Assembly (NCBI GenBank): GCA_002495025.1
Contig: DADP01000024.1
Location: 1,478 to 65,477 of the forward strand
Source: Desulfurococcaceae archaeon UBA285
GTDB taxonomy: Archaea; Thermoproteota; Thermoprotei_A; Sulfolobales; Desulfurococcaceae
DNA: 64,000 bases
Reading direction: 5' to 3'
In this document: positions 36,219 through 45,685 of the stretch, one piece after another
Layout of the letters: each line of letters opens with the position of its first letter
How positions within the stretch are numbered: position 1 is the stretch's first letter
Position numbers and translations under genes: made by a program
The notes under the pieces: model-generated
The model's database searches: none
Seen by the model: only the letters and a program-made list of their open reading frames with translations
Told to the model about the DNA's origin: nothing

Positions 36219-37862
36219 ATGGCCCTCTACGGTGTACCAGTTTTAATACTAAAAGAAGGAACAAAGAGAACCACTGGTAGAGAAGCGCTTAGATCCAATA
36301 TAGCTGCTGCAAAAGCACTTGCAGAAGTATTAAAGACTAGTCTTGGACCACGTGGACTCGACAAGATGCTAGTTGACAGTTTTGGTGATGTAACAGTTAC
36401 AAATGACGGTGCTACAATCGTCAAGGAAATGGAAGTTCAACATCCCGCTGCTAAACTCCTTGTTGAAGTTGCAAAAGCCCAAGATGCCGAGGTTGGAGAT
36501 GGAACTACAAGTGCTGTTGTATTAGCTGGTACACTTCTAGCAAAAGCAGAAGACCTACTAGACCAAGACATTCATCCAAGTATAATTATTGAAGGCTACA
36601 CCAAGGCCTTGAAAGAAGCTCTAAGAATACTCCGTGAAACAGCTATTCCAATAGACATCAACAATAGAGATGAACTAAGAAAAATCGTAATGACATCTAT
36701 TGCAAGCAAGTATATTGGTGGAGACGTAGTAGCAAACAAACTAGCAGATATGGCAATTGATGCTGCACTAGCAGTTGCCGAACCCAGACCAGATGGAACA
36801 AAAGACTTTAGAATAGATGATGTTAAAATCGAAAAGAAGAAGGGTGGTAACGTCTTAGACACCCAGCTAGTATATGGTGTAGTATTAGACAAAGAAGTAG
36901 TTCACCCAGGTATGCCTAGAAGAGTTGAAAAAGCAAGAATAGCCCTACTAGACGCGGCCCTCGAAGTAGAAAAACCAGAAATAACAGCTAAAATCAACAT
37001 TACAAGCCCAGAGATGATCAAGGCCTTCCTAGACGAAGAAGCAAAAATGCTAAAAGAAATGGTTGACAAAATAGCCGAAGTAGGTGCAAACGTCGTAATA
37101 TGCCAAAAAGGCATCGACGAGGTTGCTCAGCACTTCCTTGCTAAGAAGGGTATTCTTGCTGTTAGAAGAGTTAAGAGAAGTGACCTAGAGAAACTAGAAA
37201 GAGCAACAGGTGGAAGAATAGTAAGTAGTATACGCGACTTGAGACCAGAAGACCTTGGATACGCAGAACTAGTAGAAGAGAGAAAAGTCGGCAACGACAA
37301 AATGGTATTTGTTGAAGGATGCAAGAATCCAAAAGCTGTTACAATACTAGTACGTGGAGCAAGCGACATGGTACTAGATGAAATAGAGAGAAGCCTCAAA
37401 GACGCACTCAACGTATTGAGAAACGTAATGAGGTCTCCATACATAGTTGCTGGTGGAGGCGCATCTGAAATCGAAGTAGCAATGAAACTCCGTGAATACG
37501 CAGCTAAAATTGGTGGTAAAGAACAACTAGCTATCGAGGCCTTTGCTAGTGCACTAGAAGAAATACCAATGATACTAGCTCAATCAGCTGGTAAAGACCC
37601 ACTAGAAGTACTAATGGAGTTGAGAAAACTCCACGCTGAAGGCAAGAAAAACGCTGGCATAGACGCAATAACAGGCGAAATAGTTGAAGACATGACAAGG
37701 AGAAACATAATTGAACCACTACTAGTAAAAGAATCAATGATAAAGACAGCCGCTGAAGCAGCACTAACAATCTTAAAGATAGACGACATTATTGCTGCCA
37801 GTCCACTAAAGAAGGAGAAGAAAGAAGAAAAGAAGGAAGAAGAGTCTAGACCAGAATTCTAG
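36219..37862 (+). CDS. thsA: Thermosome subunit (group II chaperonin)
   Basis: ATP-driven folding chamber subunit, 547 residues. Seen: [11 protein letters not shown] near 43, V-T-N-D-G-A-T-I near 60, V-G-D-G-T-T-S near 91 (nucleotide site), the helical-protrusion apical domain (about 215-370) and G-G-G-A-S-E near 408. It ends in a highly charged K/E tail (K-K-E-K-K-E-E-K-K) rather than the G-G-M tail of some relatives. Other subunits of the complex are not in this window; whether this is alpha, beta or gamma is not decided. Confidence 0.96.
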   Translation: MALYGVPVLILKEGTKRTTGREALRSNIAAAKALAEVLKTSLGPRGLDKMLVDSFGDVTVTNDGATIVKEMEVQHPAAKLLVEVAKAQDAEVGDGTTSAVVLAGTLLAKAEDLLDQDIHPSIIIEGYTKALKEALRILRETAIPIDINNRDELRKIVMTSIASKYIGGDVVANKLADMAIDAALAVAEPRPDGTKDFRIDDVKIEKKKGGNVLDTQLVYGVVLDKEVVHPGMPRRVEKARIALLDAALEVEKPEITAKINITSPEMIKAFLDEEAKMLKEMVDKIAEVGANVVICQKGIDEVAQHFLAKKGILAVRRVKRSDLEKLERATGGRIVSSIRDLRPEDLGYAELVEERKVGNDKMVFVEGCKNPKAVTILVRGASDMVLDEIERSLKDALNVLRNVMRSPYIVAGGGASEIEVAMKLREYAAKIGGKEQLAIEAFASALEEIPMILAQSAGKDPLEVLMELRKLHAEGKKNAGIDAITGEIVEDMTRRNIIEPLLVKESMIKTAAEAALTILKIDDIIAASPLKKEKKEEKKEEESRPEF

Positions 37863-37960
37863 AGTAGGGTTTTAAACCACAATTATCTTTTCTAACTAAT
37901 TGATTTTTAAATCCCGATTTTTATTACACATTTAGATATCTTGTTTACTTGGTGGTGGAA

Positions 37961-38284
37961 TTGAGTATTGCGCTTTTAGAAGTTTATAGAAAAGTGTTCA
38001 GCCAGAAATTAACAAGATTTGAAATAGCTAGAGTAGTTGGTGTTAGAGCACTCCAATTATCTATGGGTTCTCCAAGCCTAATAGATCTCTCCGAAGTCAA
38101 AGTATACGATCCAGTATACATTGCTATATTAGAGTTAATTAATGGATTATTACCAATGTCTATTTTAAGACCGAAAGAGACAGGAGGAGTAGAACTTGTA
38201 CCCGTCAGCAAACTCATTACACCAGAAGTTAGAAAATATCTTGAATCTATTCTCGAAAGCTGGGATCAAAGTCGTAGAACTTAG
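37961..38284 (+). CDS. rpoK: DNA-directed RNA polymerase subunit K (Rpb6 homologue)
   Basis: Assembly subunit of archaeal RNA polymerase. About 107 residues. K-L-T-R-F-E-I-A-R-V-V-G-V-R-A-L-Q-L-S-M-G near residue 15 is the Rpb6 signature, and D-P-V-Y-I-A-I-L-E-L-I-N-G-L-L-P near 49 fits the second half. It has a slightly longer C-terminal tail than most relatives. TTG 37961 is near GGTGG; starts at 37949, 37952 or 37955 are in frame. The next gene starts inside it. Confidence 0.88.
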   Translation: MSIALLEVYRKVFSQKLTRFEIARVVGVRALQLSMGSPSLIDLSEVKVYDPVYIAILELINGLLPMSILRPKETGGVELVPVSKLITPEVRKYLESILESWDQSRRT

Positions 38285-39335
38285 AGACTACGGGTTTACA
38301 GTAGACCTAGTTCTCCAAGAACCAATAGAATCCAGTTTGTTTAGTAAACTCTATCGTCAATTACTATTGGAATATAATGTTTTAATGATTCAATTAAAAG
38401 ACGTGTTTCCCATCGTTAGACTTCTTCCATATACTAGTAGACACCACTCCCTCTACAGGTATAGATGGATTCTCACAATACTCACATTTACAACTGTTTT
38501 TCTAACAGGATTTGGACTATCTCAATCACTTTATAGTTTAACTGGGCATATTTCAACAATAGAGTTAATTCTATATTCTCTCTCATACACTATTCTCTTC
38601 CTTACCACTCTTCTATCACATGAGCTGGGACATGTATTTGCAAGTAGGAAAAATAGTATTGAAGTAGAAGGCCCAGTTTTAATTCCAGCCCCTCCAATCC
38701 AGCTTGGATTTATTGGTACTCTTGGAGCAGTAATATTTACTAAAACACCACCACCTACAAGGAAGTCACTAGCACAGCTTGGAATATCAGGGCCTCTCAC
38801 AGGGTTTATAATTGCAACTCTAGTTGGACTACTAGGACTTTATTTATCGCCAATTCTACCATTTGAAACAGTTGAAAAACTCGTTGAAACTGGTGAAGTT
38901 CAACCATTAGCGTTTGCTAGTTTAATATTCTACCTTATTCTTGGATTAAAAAACACAGAGAGCGGGGTTCTCATTATACATCCTATACTCTTTATTGCAT
39001 ACATTATGTATTATATTACATTCCTCAACCTACTACCAATTGGTCAATTAGATGGAGGCCACGTAGTGAGGAGTATTATAGGGAGTAGAGAGTTTAAATT
39101 CATTAGTACACTCACACCAATAGTATTTCTAGTAGTGGGGTTAACACTCCAGGTTTTATATGGAATAGGATTTGTATATATTGGTATTGGCTTATTGACC
39201 ACCATATTGTATGTTATAATAGGTGTTCACGGACACCCCGGAGTGGCAAATCAATACGATGAAAGCAAGTGTAAATGGTGTATACTTACATATATTGTAC
39301 TATTGGTTTTAACTATTCCAATACCTTTAACATAA
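38196..39335 (+). CDS. Site-2 protease family (M50) membrane metalloprotease
   Basis: 379 residues with about six to seven membrane segments. The zinc-binding H-E-L-G-H (near residue 145) and the distant N-L-L-P-I-G-Q-L-D-G-G-H (near 276) together form the S2P active site, which cuts substrates within the membrane. A soluble N-terminal region of about 80 residues precedes the first helix. The TTG start at 38196 lies inside rpoK (89-bp overlap) but is backed by a perfect GGAGGAG 6 nt before it. Substrate unknown. Confidence 0.9.
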   Translation: MYPSANSLHQKLENILNLFSKAGIKVVELRDYGFTVDLVLQEPIESSLFSKLYRQLLLEYNVLMIQLKDVFPIVRLLPYTSRHHSLYRYRWILTILTFTTVFLTGFGLSQSLYSLTGHISTIELILYSLSYTILFLTTLLSHELGHVFASRKNSIEVEGPVLIPAPPIQLGFIGTLGAVIFTKTPPPTRKSLAQLGISGPLTGFIIATLVGLLGLYLSPILPFETVEKLVETGEVQPLAFASLIFYLILGLKNTESGVLIIHPILFIAYIMYYITFLNLLPIGQLDGGHVVRSIIGSREFKFISTLTPIVFLVVGLTLQVLYGIGFVYIGIGLLTTILYVIIGVHGHPGVANQYDESKCKWCILTYIVLLVLTIPIPLT

Positions 39336-39376
39336 ATACAGTATTCTAACAATATAGTAGTAGGGGAGCAAGAAGA

Positions 39377-41455
39377 TTGTACTGGCACACAAGTGAACAC
39401 TATTTAAGCAAACTACAAAGACCAATCAGTATATGGAGCCTACATGGTAGAGTACTTGTAGTAGCTGAAAAACCAAAAGCAGCTAGAAAAATAGCTGAAG
39501 CACTGTCCTCTAACTACATAGTTAGAAAATACTATTCACTACCATACTACGAGATAAAACAAGATGGATTGACAATAATTATAGCGAGCGCTGCCGGCCA
39601 CTTATACGAACTCTACACTAGTCAATCAGGCTATCCTGTTTTCACCTATGAATGGGTACCAGCATATATTGCAAATCAAGAAAAGAAACACGTAAAAATA
39701 TACCTCGACCTACTTCGAGAACTATTTAAAAACTGTAACTACTATGTTAATGCATGCGACTACGATATTGAAGGAAGCGTTATTGGATATTTATTAATTA
39801 AAAATCATGGAGACGAAAAAAGAGCATTAAGAGCAAAATTCTCGAGTTTAACTCCAGCTGAAATAAGAGAATCATTTACAAAACTTTCCCCTCTAGACTA
39901 CCCGATGATAGAGGCTGGTCTCTGTAGACACGAACTCGACTGGATGTGGGGTATAAATATTAGCCGGGCTTTAATGCACGCTGTTTTAACAGCTACTAGG
40001 AAAAAAGTAATACTTAGCGCTGGTAGAGTACAAACACCCACACTTAAACACGTATACGAGTACGAAGTAAAACGAGGAGTATTCATCCCTCTACCACAAT
40101 ACAGTATTACTGTAACTGTGAAAAAAGGAAGCGACTTAATAGTATTTGAATACGTTAAAAACCCTGTTGAATCCTCTCAAGAAGCGAAATTAATTAAACA
40201 AATAGTTGAAAAATCCAAGTTCTTAATAGTTAGAAACGTTGAATCTTCAAGTATAAGGTATAATCCTCCACCACCATTTAATCTAAGCGACCTACAAGAC
40301 GAGGCCTCGCGAATATATGGTTTTAGCCCCATGAAAACGCAGGAAATAGCCGAGCAATTATATCTAGATGCGTTAATAAGCTATCCAAGAACAAATAGTC
40401 AAAAACTACCACCAACACTAAATTACAAAGCAATACTGAGCAAACTAGGAGAAAACAGAGAGTATAGAGACCTAGTTACAAGACTACTAAGTGAAACAAA
40501 GGGATTTCTAAAACCAAGAGAGGGAGAGAAAGAAGACCCTGCACACCCAGCTATTTATCCAACCGGTATTCAACCAGGAGAACTATCCAAAGAACAAAAA
40601 GCTATCTACGACTTAATAGTTAGAAGATTTCTAGCTACTTTTGCACAGCCAGCCCTAGTATACCACTTAAAAATAGAGGTATCAACACCAGACAATAAAT
40701 ACTTCTTTACAGCTACTGGTCAGTCAATAGAAAACCCCGGGTGGTTTGTCTACTATCCATTTCATACACCTGCAACAAAACTACTACCATATATGCGCCC
40801 CGGAGAGAAGCTAGAAGTTGTAAAGGTTACAGCGAGAGAGTCTTATACAAAACCACCACCTAAACTCAAGAAAATCGATATATTAAAATGGATGGAAAAC
40901 ATTGGAATAGGTACTGAATCCACGCGTGCTATAATTATTGAGAAATTATTTGACCGGGGATACTTGAAAAACACAAAAGATGGAGTTGAAATATCAGATC
41001 TTGGCATGGGAGTTATAGAAGTCATAGAAGCGTTTTTCCCAGACCTCGCCAGCGTAGAGTTAACTAGGAAATTCGAGGTATTAATGGATGAAATAATGCA
41101 TGGAAAGAGAAAAAGAGAAGAAGTAATTATGGAGGCTAAACGAGTAATAAAAACACTCCTCGACAACTTCGACCAGAAAATAAACGAAGTAGGAGTAAAT
41201 CTATCTAAAAAACTCGCATTAATAAACAATTATGAGAAGTGTATTATTCCAGAATGCCGTGGAGACGTATATACAAAGGGTTTATGTAGACTACACTATA
41301 ATGCACTAGAATCAATAATTAAAAACTATGAAGAGTGGACTAGGAGAAAACAGATTTCATACAATGAATACCTAGAGAAACTAGCTAAAATGAAGTCGAC
41401 TGGTAAATATGTTAGAGATGTATTAAACTACTATTTACTGAAAAACAAGAAGTAG
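39377..41455 (+). CDS. topA: DNA topoisomerase type IA
   Basis: Relaxes or decatenates DNA by single-strand passage. 692 residues. The Toprim domain begins V-L-V-V-A-E-K-P-K-A-A near residue 28, with D-Y-D-I-E-G near 132 (metal-binding acids). The catalytic tyrosine lies in L-I-S-Y-P-R-T-N-S near 337. E-S-T-R-A-I-I-I-E-K near 514 is also conserved. A C-terminal C-I-I-P-E-C ... C-R-L-H cluster (about 619-635) may bind zinc. It lacks the helicase domain of reverse gyrase. TTG start after GGGGAG. Confidence 0.95.
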   Translation: MYWHTSEHYLSKLQRPISIWSLHGRVLVVAEKPKAARKIAEALSSNYIVRKYYSLPYYEIKQDGLTIIIASAAGHLYELYTSQSGYPVFTYEWVPAYIANQEKKHVKIYLDLLRELFKNCNYYVNACDYDIEGSVIGYLLIKNHGDEKRALRAKFSSLTPAEIRESFTKLSPLDYPMIEAGLCRHELDWMWGINISRALMHAVLTATRKKVILSAGRVQTPTLKHVYEYEVKRGVFIPLPQYSITVTVKKGSDLIVFEYVKNPVESSQEAKLIKQIVEKSKFLIVRNVESSSIRYNPPPPFNLSDLQDEASRIYGFSPMKTQEIAEQLYLDALISYPRTNSQKLPPTLNYKAILSKLGENREYRDLVTRLLSETKGFLKPREGEKEDPAHPAIYPTGIQPGELSKEQKAIYDLIVRRFLATFAQPALVYHLKIEVSTPDNKYFFTATGQSIENPGWFVYYPFHTPATKLLPYMRPGEKLEVVKVTARESYTKPPPKLKKIDILKWMENIGIGTESTRAIIIEKLFDRGYLKNTKDGVEISDLGMGVIEVIEAFFPDLASVELTRKFEVLMDEIMHGKRKREEVIMEAKRVIKTLLDNFDQKINEVGVNLSKKLALINNYEKCIIPECRGDVYTKGLCRLHYNALESIIKNYEEWTRRKQISYNEYLEKLAKMKSTGKYVRDVLNYYLLKNKK

Positions 41456-41462
41456 TAGCAAG

Positions 41463-41894
41463 TTAACTCCTTATTTTCAATGCAAGTCCTCCAATACAGG
41501 GTATTTTAACAATATAATCGTTTATCTCTACGACTTTTCCAACTACTTTATCAAATGGAATGCGGCCACCATAATAGATGTCTGGTCCGGGGTTGTTGTC
41601 GCCTAGTGTAACATAGTAGTATTTACCTGCTTCGATAAATATTTTGATTACTCTGTGTACAACTAGGCTACCACTTGGTTCTTGGTAGACAATGACATCT
41701 CCCACGTGTATGTTTTCTGGCCGTGTTTTCACAATGAAAACAATATCTCCTTCTCTCAGAAGTGGAAGCATACTTCTTCCTTTAACAACAGCTATTGTTA
41801 GTACTCCAGTGTAGATGGAGTATACTATTATTCCTCCTATAACGAGGAAAACAATTAACGCTATTAATTGCCGTGAACGGTTTTCCTCGCTCAT
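41463..41894 (-). CDS. Signal peptidase I (archaeal S26B type)
   Basis: Removes signal peptides at the outer membrane face. About 143 residues. One N-terminal membrane helix (about 10-35) is followed by G-R-S-M-L-P-L-L near 43 (catalytic Ser), V-V-H-R-V near 84 (catalytic His replacing the bacterial Lys) and L-G-D-N-N-P-G-P-D near 103 (catalytic Asp box). Start ATG 41894 avoids the overlap that ATG 41933 would make with the zinc-ribbon gene; GAGGA is about 11 nt upstream, so this choice is moderate. Likely processes the secreted subtilase nearby. Confidence 0.88.
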   Translation of the reverse strand: MSEENRSRQLIALIVFLVIGGIIVYSIYTGVLTIAVVKGRSMLPLLREGDIVFIVKTRPENIHVGDVIVYQEPSGSLVVHRVIKIFIEAGKYYYVTLGDNNPGPDIYYGGRIPFDKVVGKVVEINDYIVKIPCIGGLALKIRS

Positions 41895-41901
41895 ATCTAT
41901 C

Positions 41902-42207
41902 TTATTCCTCGTCTTCTTCTCTAAGTATTTCATCGAGGTCCAATACTATTTCCTTAGGGGGTCTTGTTTCTTCTTCTTTTAAAACCTCTCCTTTACCCTC
42001 TACTTCTACTCCTCCTCCAACTTTCAATTTACTTACTACTCCCTTCCATGTGTAGTTGCAGTCTTTGCATTTGAATACTCCCATTACAGTAATTGTTATT
42101 CTACCGGCTTTGTCTGGGAGTGGCGAGACGAGATTCCATGTTCTAGTTACTTCTACATTTAAAGACCCGCATTTAGGGCATTTCTTTACATCTTCTTTCT
42201 TCTTCAA
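41902..42207 (-). CDS. Zinc-ribbon protein with acidic tail
   Basis: 101 residues. C-P-K-C-G near residue 10 and C-K-D-C near 47 form a zinc ribbon separated by a beta-rich insert (T-W-N-L-V-S-P-L-P-D-K-A-G-R). After a glycine-rich linker it ends in an acidic tail (D-L-D-E-I-L-R-E-E-D-E-E). It looks like a small nucleic-acid or transcription-related protein, but no named family is recognised. TTG start with GGTGA upstream. Confidence 0.7.
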   Translation of the reverse strand: MKKKEDVKKCPKCGSLNVEVTRTWNLVSPLPDKAGRITITVMGVFKCKDCNYTWKGVVSKLKVGGGVEVEGKGEVLKEEETRPPKEIVLDLDEILREEDEE

Positions 42208-42208
42208 T

Positions 42209-42517
42209 TTACTTCACCAGGGTATAGTATACTAGGCTTAATACTATTGGTATAGGTGTAGTAACGACAATATAAATATTTCTACGTAGTTTCTCCACAA
42301 AGACTATTATTGAGTATAACAGTACACTGGTAGCAATACATAGAAATACTATTCCATCCAGATAGGAGTAGTAAATCAATGGAAGAACATATAGCGCCAA
42401 GGGAAAAGCCAGGTATAACACCGTGTTTTTAACTCTACTATAATTTAAAACCGTGTATACCATCCACGCTATATATGATAACACTATATTAGCCAATAGC
42501 AATATATCTCCATCCAT
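42209..42517 (-). CDS. Small membrane protein
   Basis: About 102 residues with four predicted membrane segments and little else. No family recognised. ATG 42517 follows GGTG by about 6 nt. Ends just before the zinc-ribbon gene start, so probably co-transcribed with it and the signal peptidase. Confidence 0.65.
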   Translation of the reverse strand: MDGDILLLANIVLSYIAWMVYTVLNYSRVKNTVLYLAFPLALYVLPLIYYSYLDGIVFLCIATSVLLYSIIVFVEKLRRNIYIVVTTPIPIVLSLVYYTLVK

Positions 42518-42541
42518 GGAAAACACCAGGGCGTGGTATAT

Positions 42542-43858
42542 ATGTCACTATTTGAAATATATTGGGACTCACTAATAATAAGAGACGTCAAAGCAAGAAT
42601 GATTCTCGACAGCAGAGGAAATCCAACTGTTCAAGTTAGAGTTGTAACAGAGGGACTAGGTGTAGGAGTAGCAAACGCCCCCAGTGGAGCCTCGACGGGA
42701 ATACATGAAGCAGTTGAAATACGTGACGGTGGAAGAGAATACATGGGTAAAGGCGTAAAGAAAGCAGTGGAAAACGTAAATAAAATTATAGCTCCCGCCA
42801 TTATTGGAATGAACGCAATGAAACAACGTGAAATAGACTATAAAATGATCGAGATAGATGGAACAGAAAACAAGAGCAGACTTGGTGGAAACGCCATAGT
42901 TGCTACTAGTCTAGCTGTTGCAAAAGCCGTTGCAAACACGATTGGACTACCACTATACATATATCTCGGTGGTAAAACAGCAGAATACCTACCAGTCCCC
43001 TTATTAAACATTATAAATGGAGGAGTACACGCAGGCAACAAACTAGACTTTCAAGAATTCATGATTGTTCCAGCTGGATTCAACGACTTTACAGAAGCTA
43101 TCAGGGCAGCCGTTGAAACCTACCATGCATTGAAGACACTACTCAAAGAGAAATATGGTCCTCTAGCAATCAATGTAGGAGATGAAGGAGGATATGCACC
43201 ACCACTAGAAAAGAGTAGAGATGCACTAGACCTACTAGTTAAAGCAATTGAAAAAGCTGGTTATGAACCAGGTAGACATATAGCTCTAGCACTAGATGCA
43301 GCTAGTTCAAGACTCTACAGAGAAGACTTGAAACTATACATCCTCGAAGGAGAAGGCAAGCATTTAACTAGAGAAGAAATGATCTCGTTCTACGAAGAAC
43401 TAGTTAGAGACTATCCAATAGTGAGCATTGAAGACCCATTACACGAAGAAGACTTTGAAGGCTATACAATGATTACTAAAGCACTAGGCTCAAAAATACT
43501 AATAGTAGGTGATGACCTATATACAACCAATCCAAAGAGACTAAGTAAAGGTATTGAACTAGGAGCAACAACAGCAATACTCGTCAAAGTAAACCAGATT
43601 GGAACACTAACAGAAACCATTGATGTCGTTAAAATGGCCCATGAAAACAACATGAAAACAATAATAAGTCATAGAAGCGGAGAGACGGAAGACACTAGTA
43701 TAGCAGACATAGCAGTGGGATTAAACGCAAAACTAATAAAAACAGGTGCACCAGCGAGAAGCGAGAGAACAGCGAAATACAATAGACTACTAGAAATATA
43801 TGAAGAACTAGAAAAACCAAGATACCCAGGCTTCCAGGTCTTTCCAAGGAAGCCATAA
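42542..43858 (+). CDS. eno: Enolase
   Basis: Interconverts 2-phosphoglycerate and phosphoenolpyruvate. About 438 residues. Seen: [12 protein letters not shown] near 17, G-A-S-T-G near 48, [10 protein letters not shown] near 214 and S-I-E-D-P-L near 296. Also present are G-D-D-L near 323 and the catalytic K-V-N-Q-I-G-T near 349, with [12 protein letters not shown] near 377. ATG 42542 preceded by GTGGT; GTG 42533 is in frame. Confidence 0.97.
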   Translation: MSLFEIYWDSLIIRDVKARMILDSRGNPTVQVRVVTEGLGVGVANAPSGASTGIHEAVEIRDGGREYMGKGVKKAVENVNKIIAPAIIGMNAMKQREIDYKMIEIDGTENKSRLGGNAIVATSLAVAKAVANTIGLPLYIYLGGKTAEYLPVPLLNIINGGVHAGNKLDFQEFMIVPAGFNDFTEAIRAAVETYHALKTLLKEKYGPLAINVGDEGGYAPPLEKSRDALDLLVKAIEKAGYEPGRHIALALDAASSRLYREDLKLYILEGEGKHLTREEMISFYEELVRDYPIVSIEDPLHEEDFEGYTMITKALGSKILIVGDDLYTTNPKRLSKGIELGATTAILVKVNQIGTLTETIDVVKMAHENNMKTIISHRSGETEDTSIADIAVGLNAKLIKTGAPARSERTAKYNRLLEIYEELEKPRYPGFQVFPRKP

Positions 43859-43905
43859 AACAAGAAAAAAAATACTTTATTTTTATCTTTTAAACTGGTT
43901 TAATC
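43859..43905. terminator. Bidirectional terminator region, enolase / subtilase
   Basis: The 47-bp gap between these convergent genes is almost pure A/T, with a poly-A run (43866-43873) and T-rich runs (TTTATTTTTATCTTTT, 43877-43892) that give T-tracts on both strands. Confidence 0.55.
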
Positions 43906-45132
43906 CTAGACTCTAAGACCGTTATATACTGCGTAGTATGCATCTACTAATCCATATCCATATAGGTAGTCGTAGCCAGAGGCGCCGAGGTCTATTGCTG
44001 TAGCTGTAATTAAGTATTCAACTGTACTTGGTGATAGCTTTGGCTTACCAGCAGCTAGTCTTAGAGCTTGCATTAGAGCTACCACTCCTGATACATGTGG
44101 ACAGGCCATGGAGGTTCCACTCATTGATCCATATTTACCGCCTGGTAGAGTCGAGTAGATGTTTACACCTGGAGCTACAACGTCTGGCTGCCTGTTGCTC
44201 CAGCTTGGAACATTATAGTTGATGTCTACTGCTCCAACAGCAATTACTTCCGGATAACAAGCTGGACAGCTTGGAGAAGACGCTCCCTCGTTTCCAGTTG
44301 CTGCTACTAATACTACTCCATAGCTATATGCATATTTAACTGCATCATATAGTGTCGAAGAGCCTGAGCCGCCAAGAGACATTGAGATTACATCTGCATC
44401 ATCAGCTGTTCCGGGCACGCCGTCTGGGCCCTTGGTTGCTTCAATGATACCCTTTGCAATGTCGCTAATGTATCCGCTACCACTGTCGCTTAGGACTTTA
44501 ACGGCGTAGAGTTGTGCTTTGGGTGCTACGCCGGCTACGCCGTAGCCGTTTAGTCTAGCTGCTATTATTCCAGCGACGTGTGTTCCGTGTCCATTACGGT
44601 CTCTACACTTGGATAGGTCTGTTCCCTTGTAGAATGACCTGCCATTGTTGAGAGACATTATACAGTATTTAACAGCACCTTGTAAATCAGAGTGCGAGTA
44701 GTCAATACCAGTATCTAGTACTGCTACTTGTATAGTAGAATAGTATCCATAAGCTGCATCTCCATATATACTACTATATGTGGACCAAACTTCATCTGCA
44801 TATATCATGTAGATGTTCCATTGGACTTCGCCGTGGTGTTTAACTTCTCTATCTTCTTCTATAAATCTAACAAATGGCTTCTTCATTAAATATGAAATGA
44901 TAGATCTAGGTGCTTCTACAACAACTACGTTTATTTCGGGTATTTCACTTACTACTTTACATACTTTGCACTGTGAGAGTAGTTGATTTACATCTCCATT
45001 GAGGCCAATAGCTATTCTTACTACTCCACTATTTAACTGGTCTTCTGAAATTACTGGTGGTGTAGTTGAGATTAGAATTACTCCTATAAAGGCTAGTAAA
45101 ACTAGTTTTCTACCCAGTATTGTGGTGGACAC
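43906..45132 (-). CDS. Secreted subtilisin-like serine protease
   Basis: 408 residues. A signal peptide (about 1-29, hydrophobic core L-V-L-L-A-F-I-G-V-I-L-I) and an I9-type propeptide (about 35-105) precede the S8 catalytic domain. The triad is visible: Asp in V-L-D-T-G-I-D near 135, His in N-G-H-G-T-H-V-A-G near 183 and Ser in S-G-T-S-M-A-C-P-H near 343, with the oxyanion Asn in A-A-T-G-N-E-G near 275. Acts outside the cell, likely on peptides used as food. GTG start after GGTGGG; TATA TTTATAA on the minus strand at 45179-45185. Confidence 0.95.
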   Translation of the reverse strand: MSTTILGRKLVLLAFIGVILISTTPPVISEDQLNSGVVRIAIGLNGDVNQLLSQCKVCKVVSEIPEINVVVVEAPRSIISYLMKKPFVRFIEEDREVKHHGEVQWNIYMIYADEVWSTYSSIYGDAAYGYYSTIQVAVLDTGIDYSHSDLQGAVKYCIMSLNNGRSFYKGTDLSKCRDRNGHGTHVAGIIAARLNGYGVAGVAPKAQLYAVKVLSDSGSGYISDIAKGIIEATKGPDGVPGTADDADVISMSLGGSGSSTLYDAVKYAYSYGVVLVAATGNEGASSPSCPACYPEVIAVGAVDINYNVPSWSNRQPDVVAPGVNIYSTLPGGKYGSMSGTSMACPHVSGVVALMQALRLAAGKPKLSPSTVEYLITATAIDLGASGYDYLYGYGLVDAYYAVYNGLRV

Positions 45133-45178
45133 TATTAACCCACCTCATACTCGTAGTATAGCATACAAAAGAATGGAC

Positions 45179-45185
45179 TTATAAA
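45179..45185 (-). promoter_or_regulatory. TATA box of subtilase gene
   Basis: TTTATAA on the minus strand, about 47-53 nt before the GTG start. It predicts transcription from about 45155 with a short leader holding GGTGGG. Confidence 0.5.
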
Positions 45186-45258
45186 CTTACAAAAGGAGTA
45201 GTAACTGGGTTTTAATGAATGGTTAATGTTGTAGAGTAGTTTATTCTCTATAAAAACA

Positions 45259-45510
45259 CTATATAAACAATCCAGTTATCATTAAAATCAATGCTAGTGC
45301 TAACATGAATTTAATGAATTGCTTTACAGTCATATTGGGTATTTCTCTTATAGCAACAATTAATATTCTTATAAATAATACTGTAGCCATTACTACTAGT
45401 ATTATAAACCCGGCTAGAAATAACCAGTATCCAATTCCCTGCATACTGGCTAAACTCTCACCTATTCTTGCTATAAACTCGCTGATTTTACTTATTGTTG
45501 GTGTATTCAT
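45259..45510 (-). CDS. Small two-helix membrane protein
   Basis: 83 residues with two predicted membrane helices (about 28-50 and 66-83) joined by a short basic loop. No family recognised. ATG 45510 follows AGGGG by 5 nt; TTG 45528 is an in-frame alternative. It precedes the subtilase gene on the same strand, but 127 bp and a promoter separate them. Confidence 0.6.
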   Translation of the reverse strand: MNTPTISKISEFIARIGESLASMQGIGYWLFLAGFIILVVMATVLFIRILIVAIREIPNMTVKQFIKFMLALALILMITGLFI

Positions 45511-45575
45511 TGTAGCCCCTATTTTCAATTCCTAAATAATTTGTTTTAAAGAGGGGGTCTAGTAGAATCAATAAT

Positions 45576-45645
45576 ATTGGTGATGAAGGTTAAAAGCGTG
45601 TAGCCCTTTCTCGGGGCGATGACAGGTGCCAGGCTTCTGACGGTT
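45576..45645 (+). ncRNA. C/D box guide sRNA (D' box degenerate)
   Basis: C box GTGATGA (45580-45586), C' GCGATGA (45616-45622) and D CTGA (45637-45640) are clear, with a 14-nt guide between C' and D complementary to AAGCCUGGCACCUG. No good D' box is visible; GCCC/GGGC (45603-45606, 45614-45617) could instead form a small hairpin. TTTTAAA (45544-45550) is a TATA box about 30 nt upstream. It lies on the same strand as cdvA, 45 nt before its start. Confidence 0.7.
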
Positions 45646-45659
45646 TTTAAGTAAAACCG
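45641..45659 (+). promoter_or_regulatory. Palindromic hairpin between sRNA and cdvA
   Basis: CGGTTTT (45641-45647) and AAAACCG (45653-45659) form a perfect 7-bp inverted repeat with a 5-nt loop, starting directly after the D box. The centre TTTTTAAG also reads as a TATA box at the right distance for a start near 45672, with GGTG before ATG 45686. It may be a terminator for the sRNA, an operator, or both. Confidence 0.5.
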
Positions 45660-45685
45660 AGTTGATTAAACAAGTGGTGTAAGAT

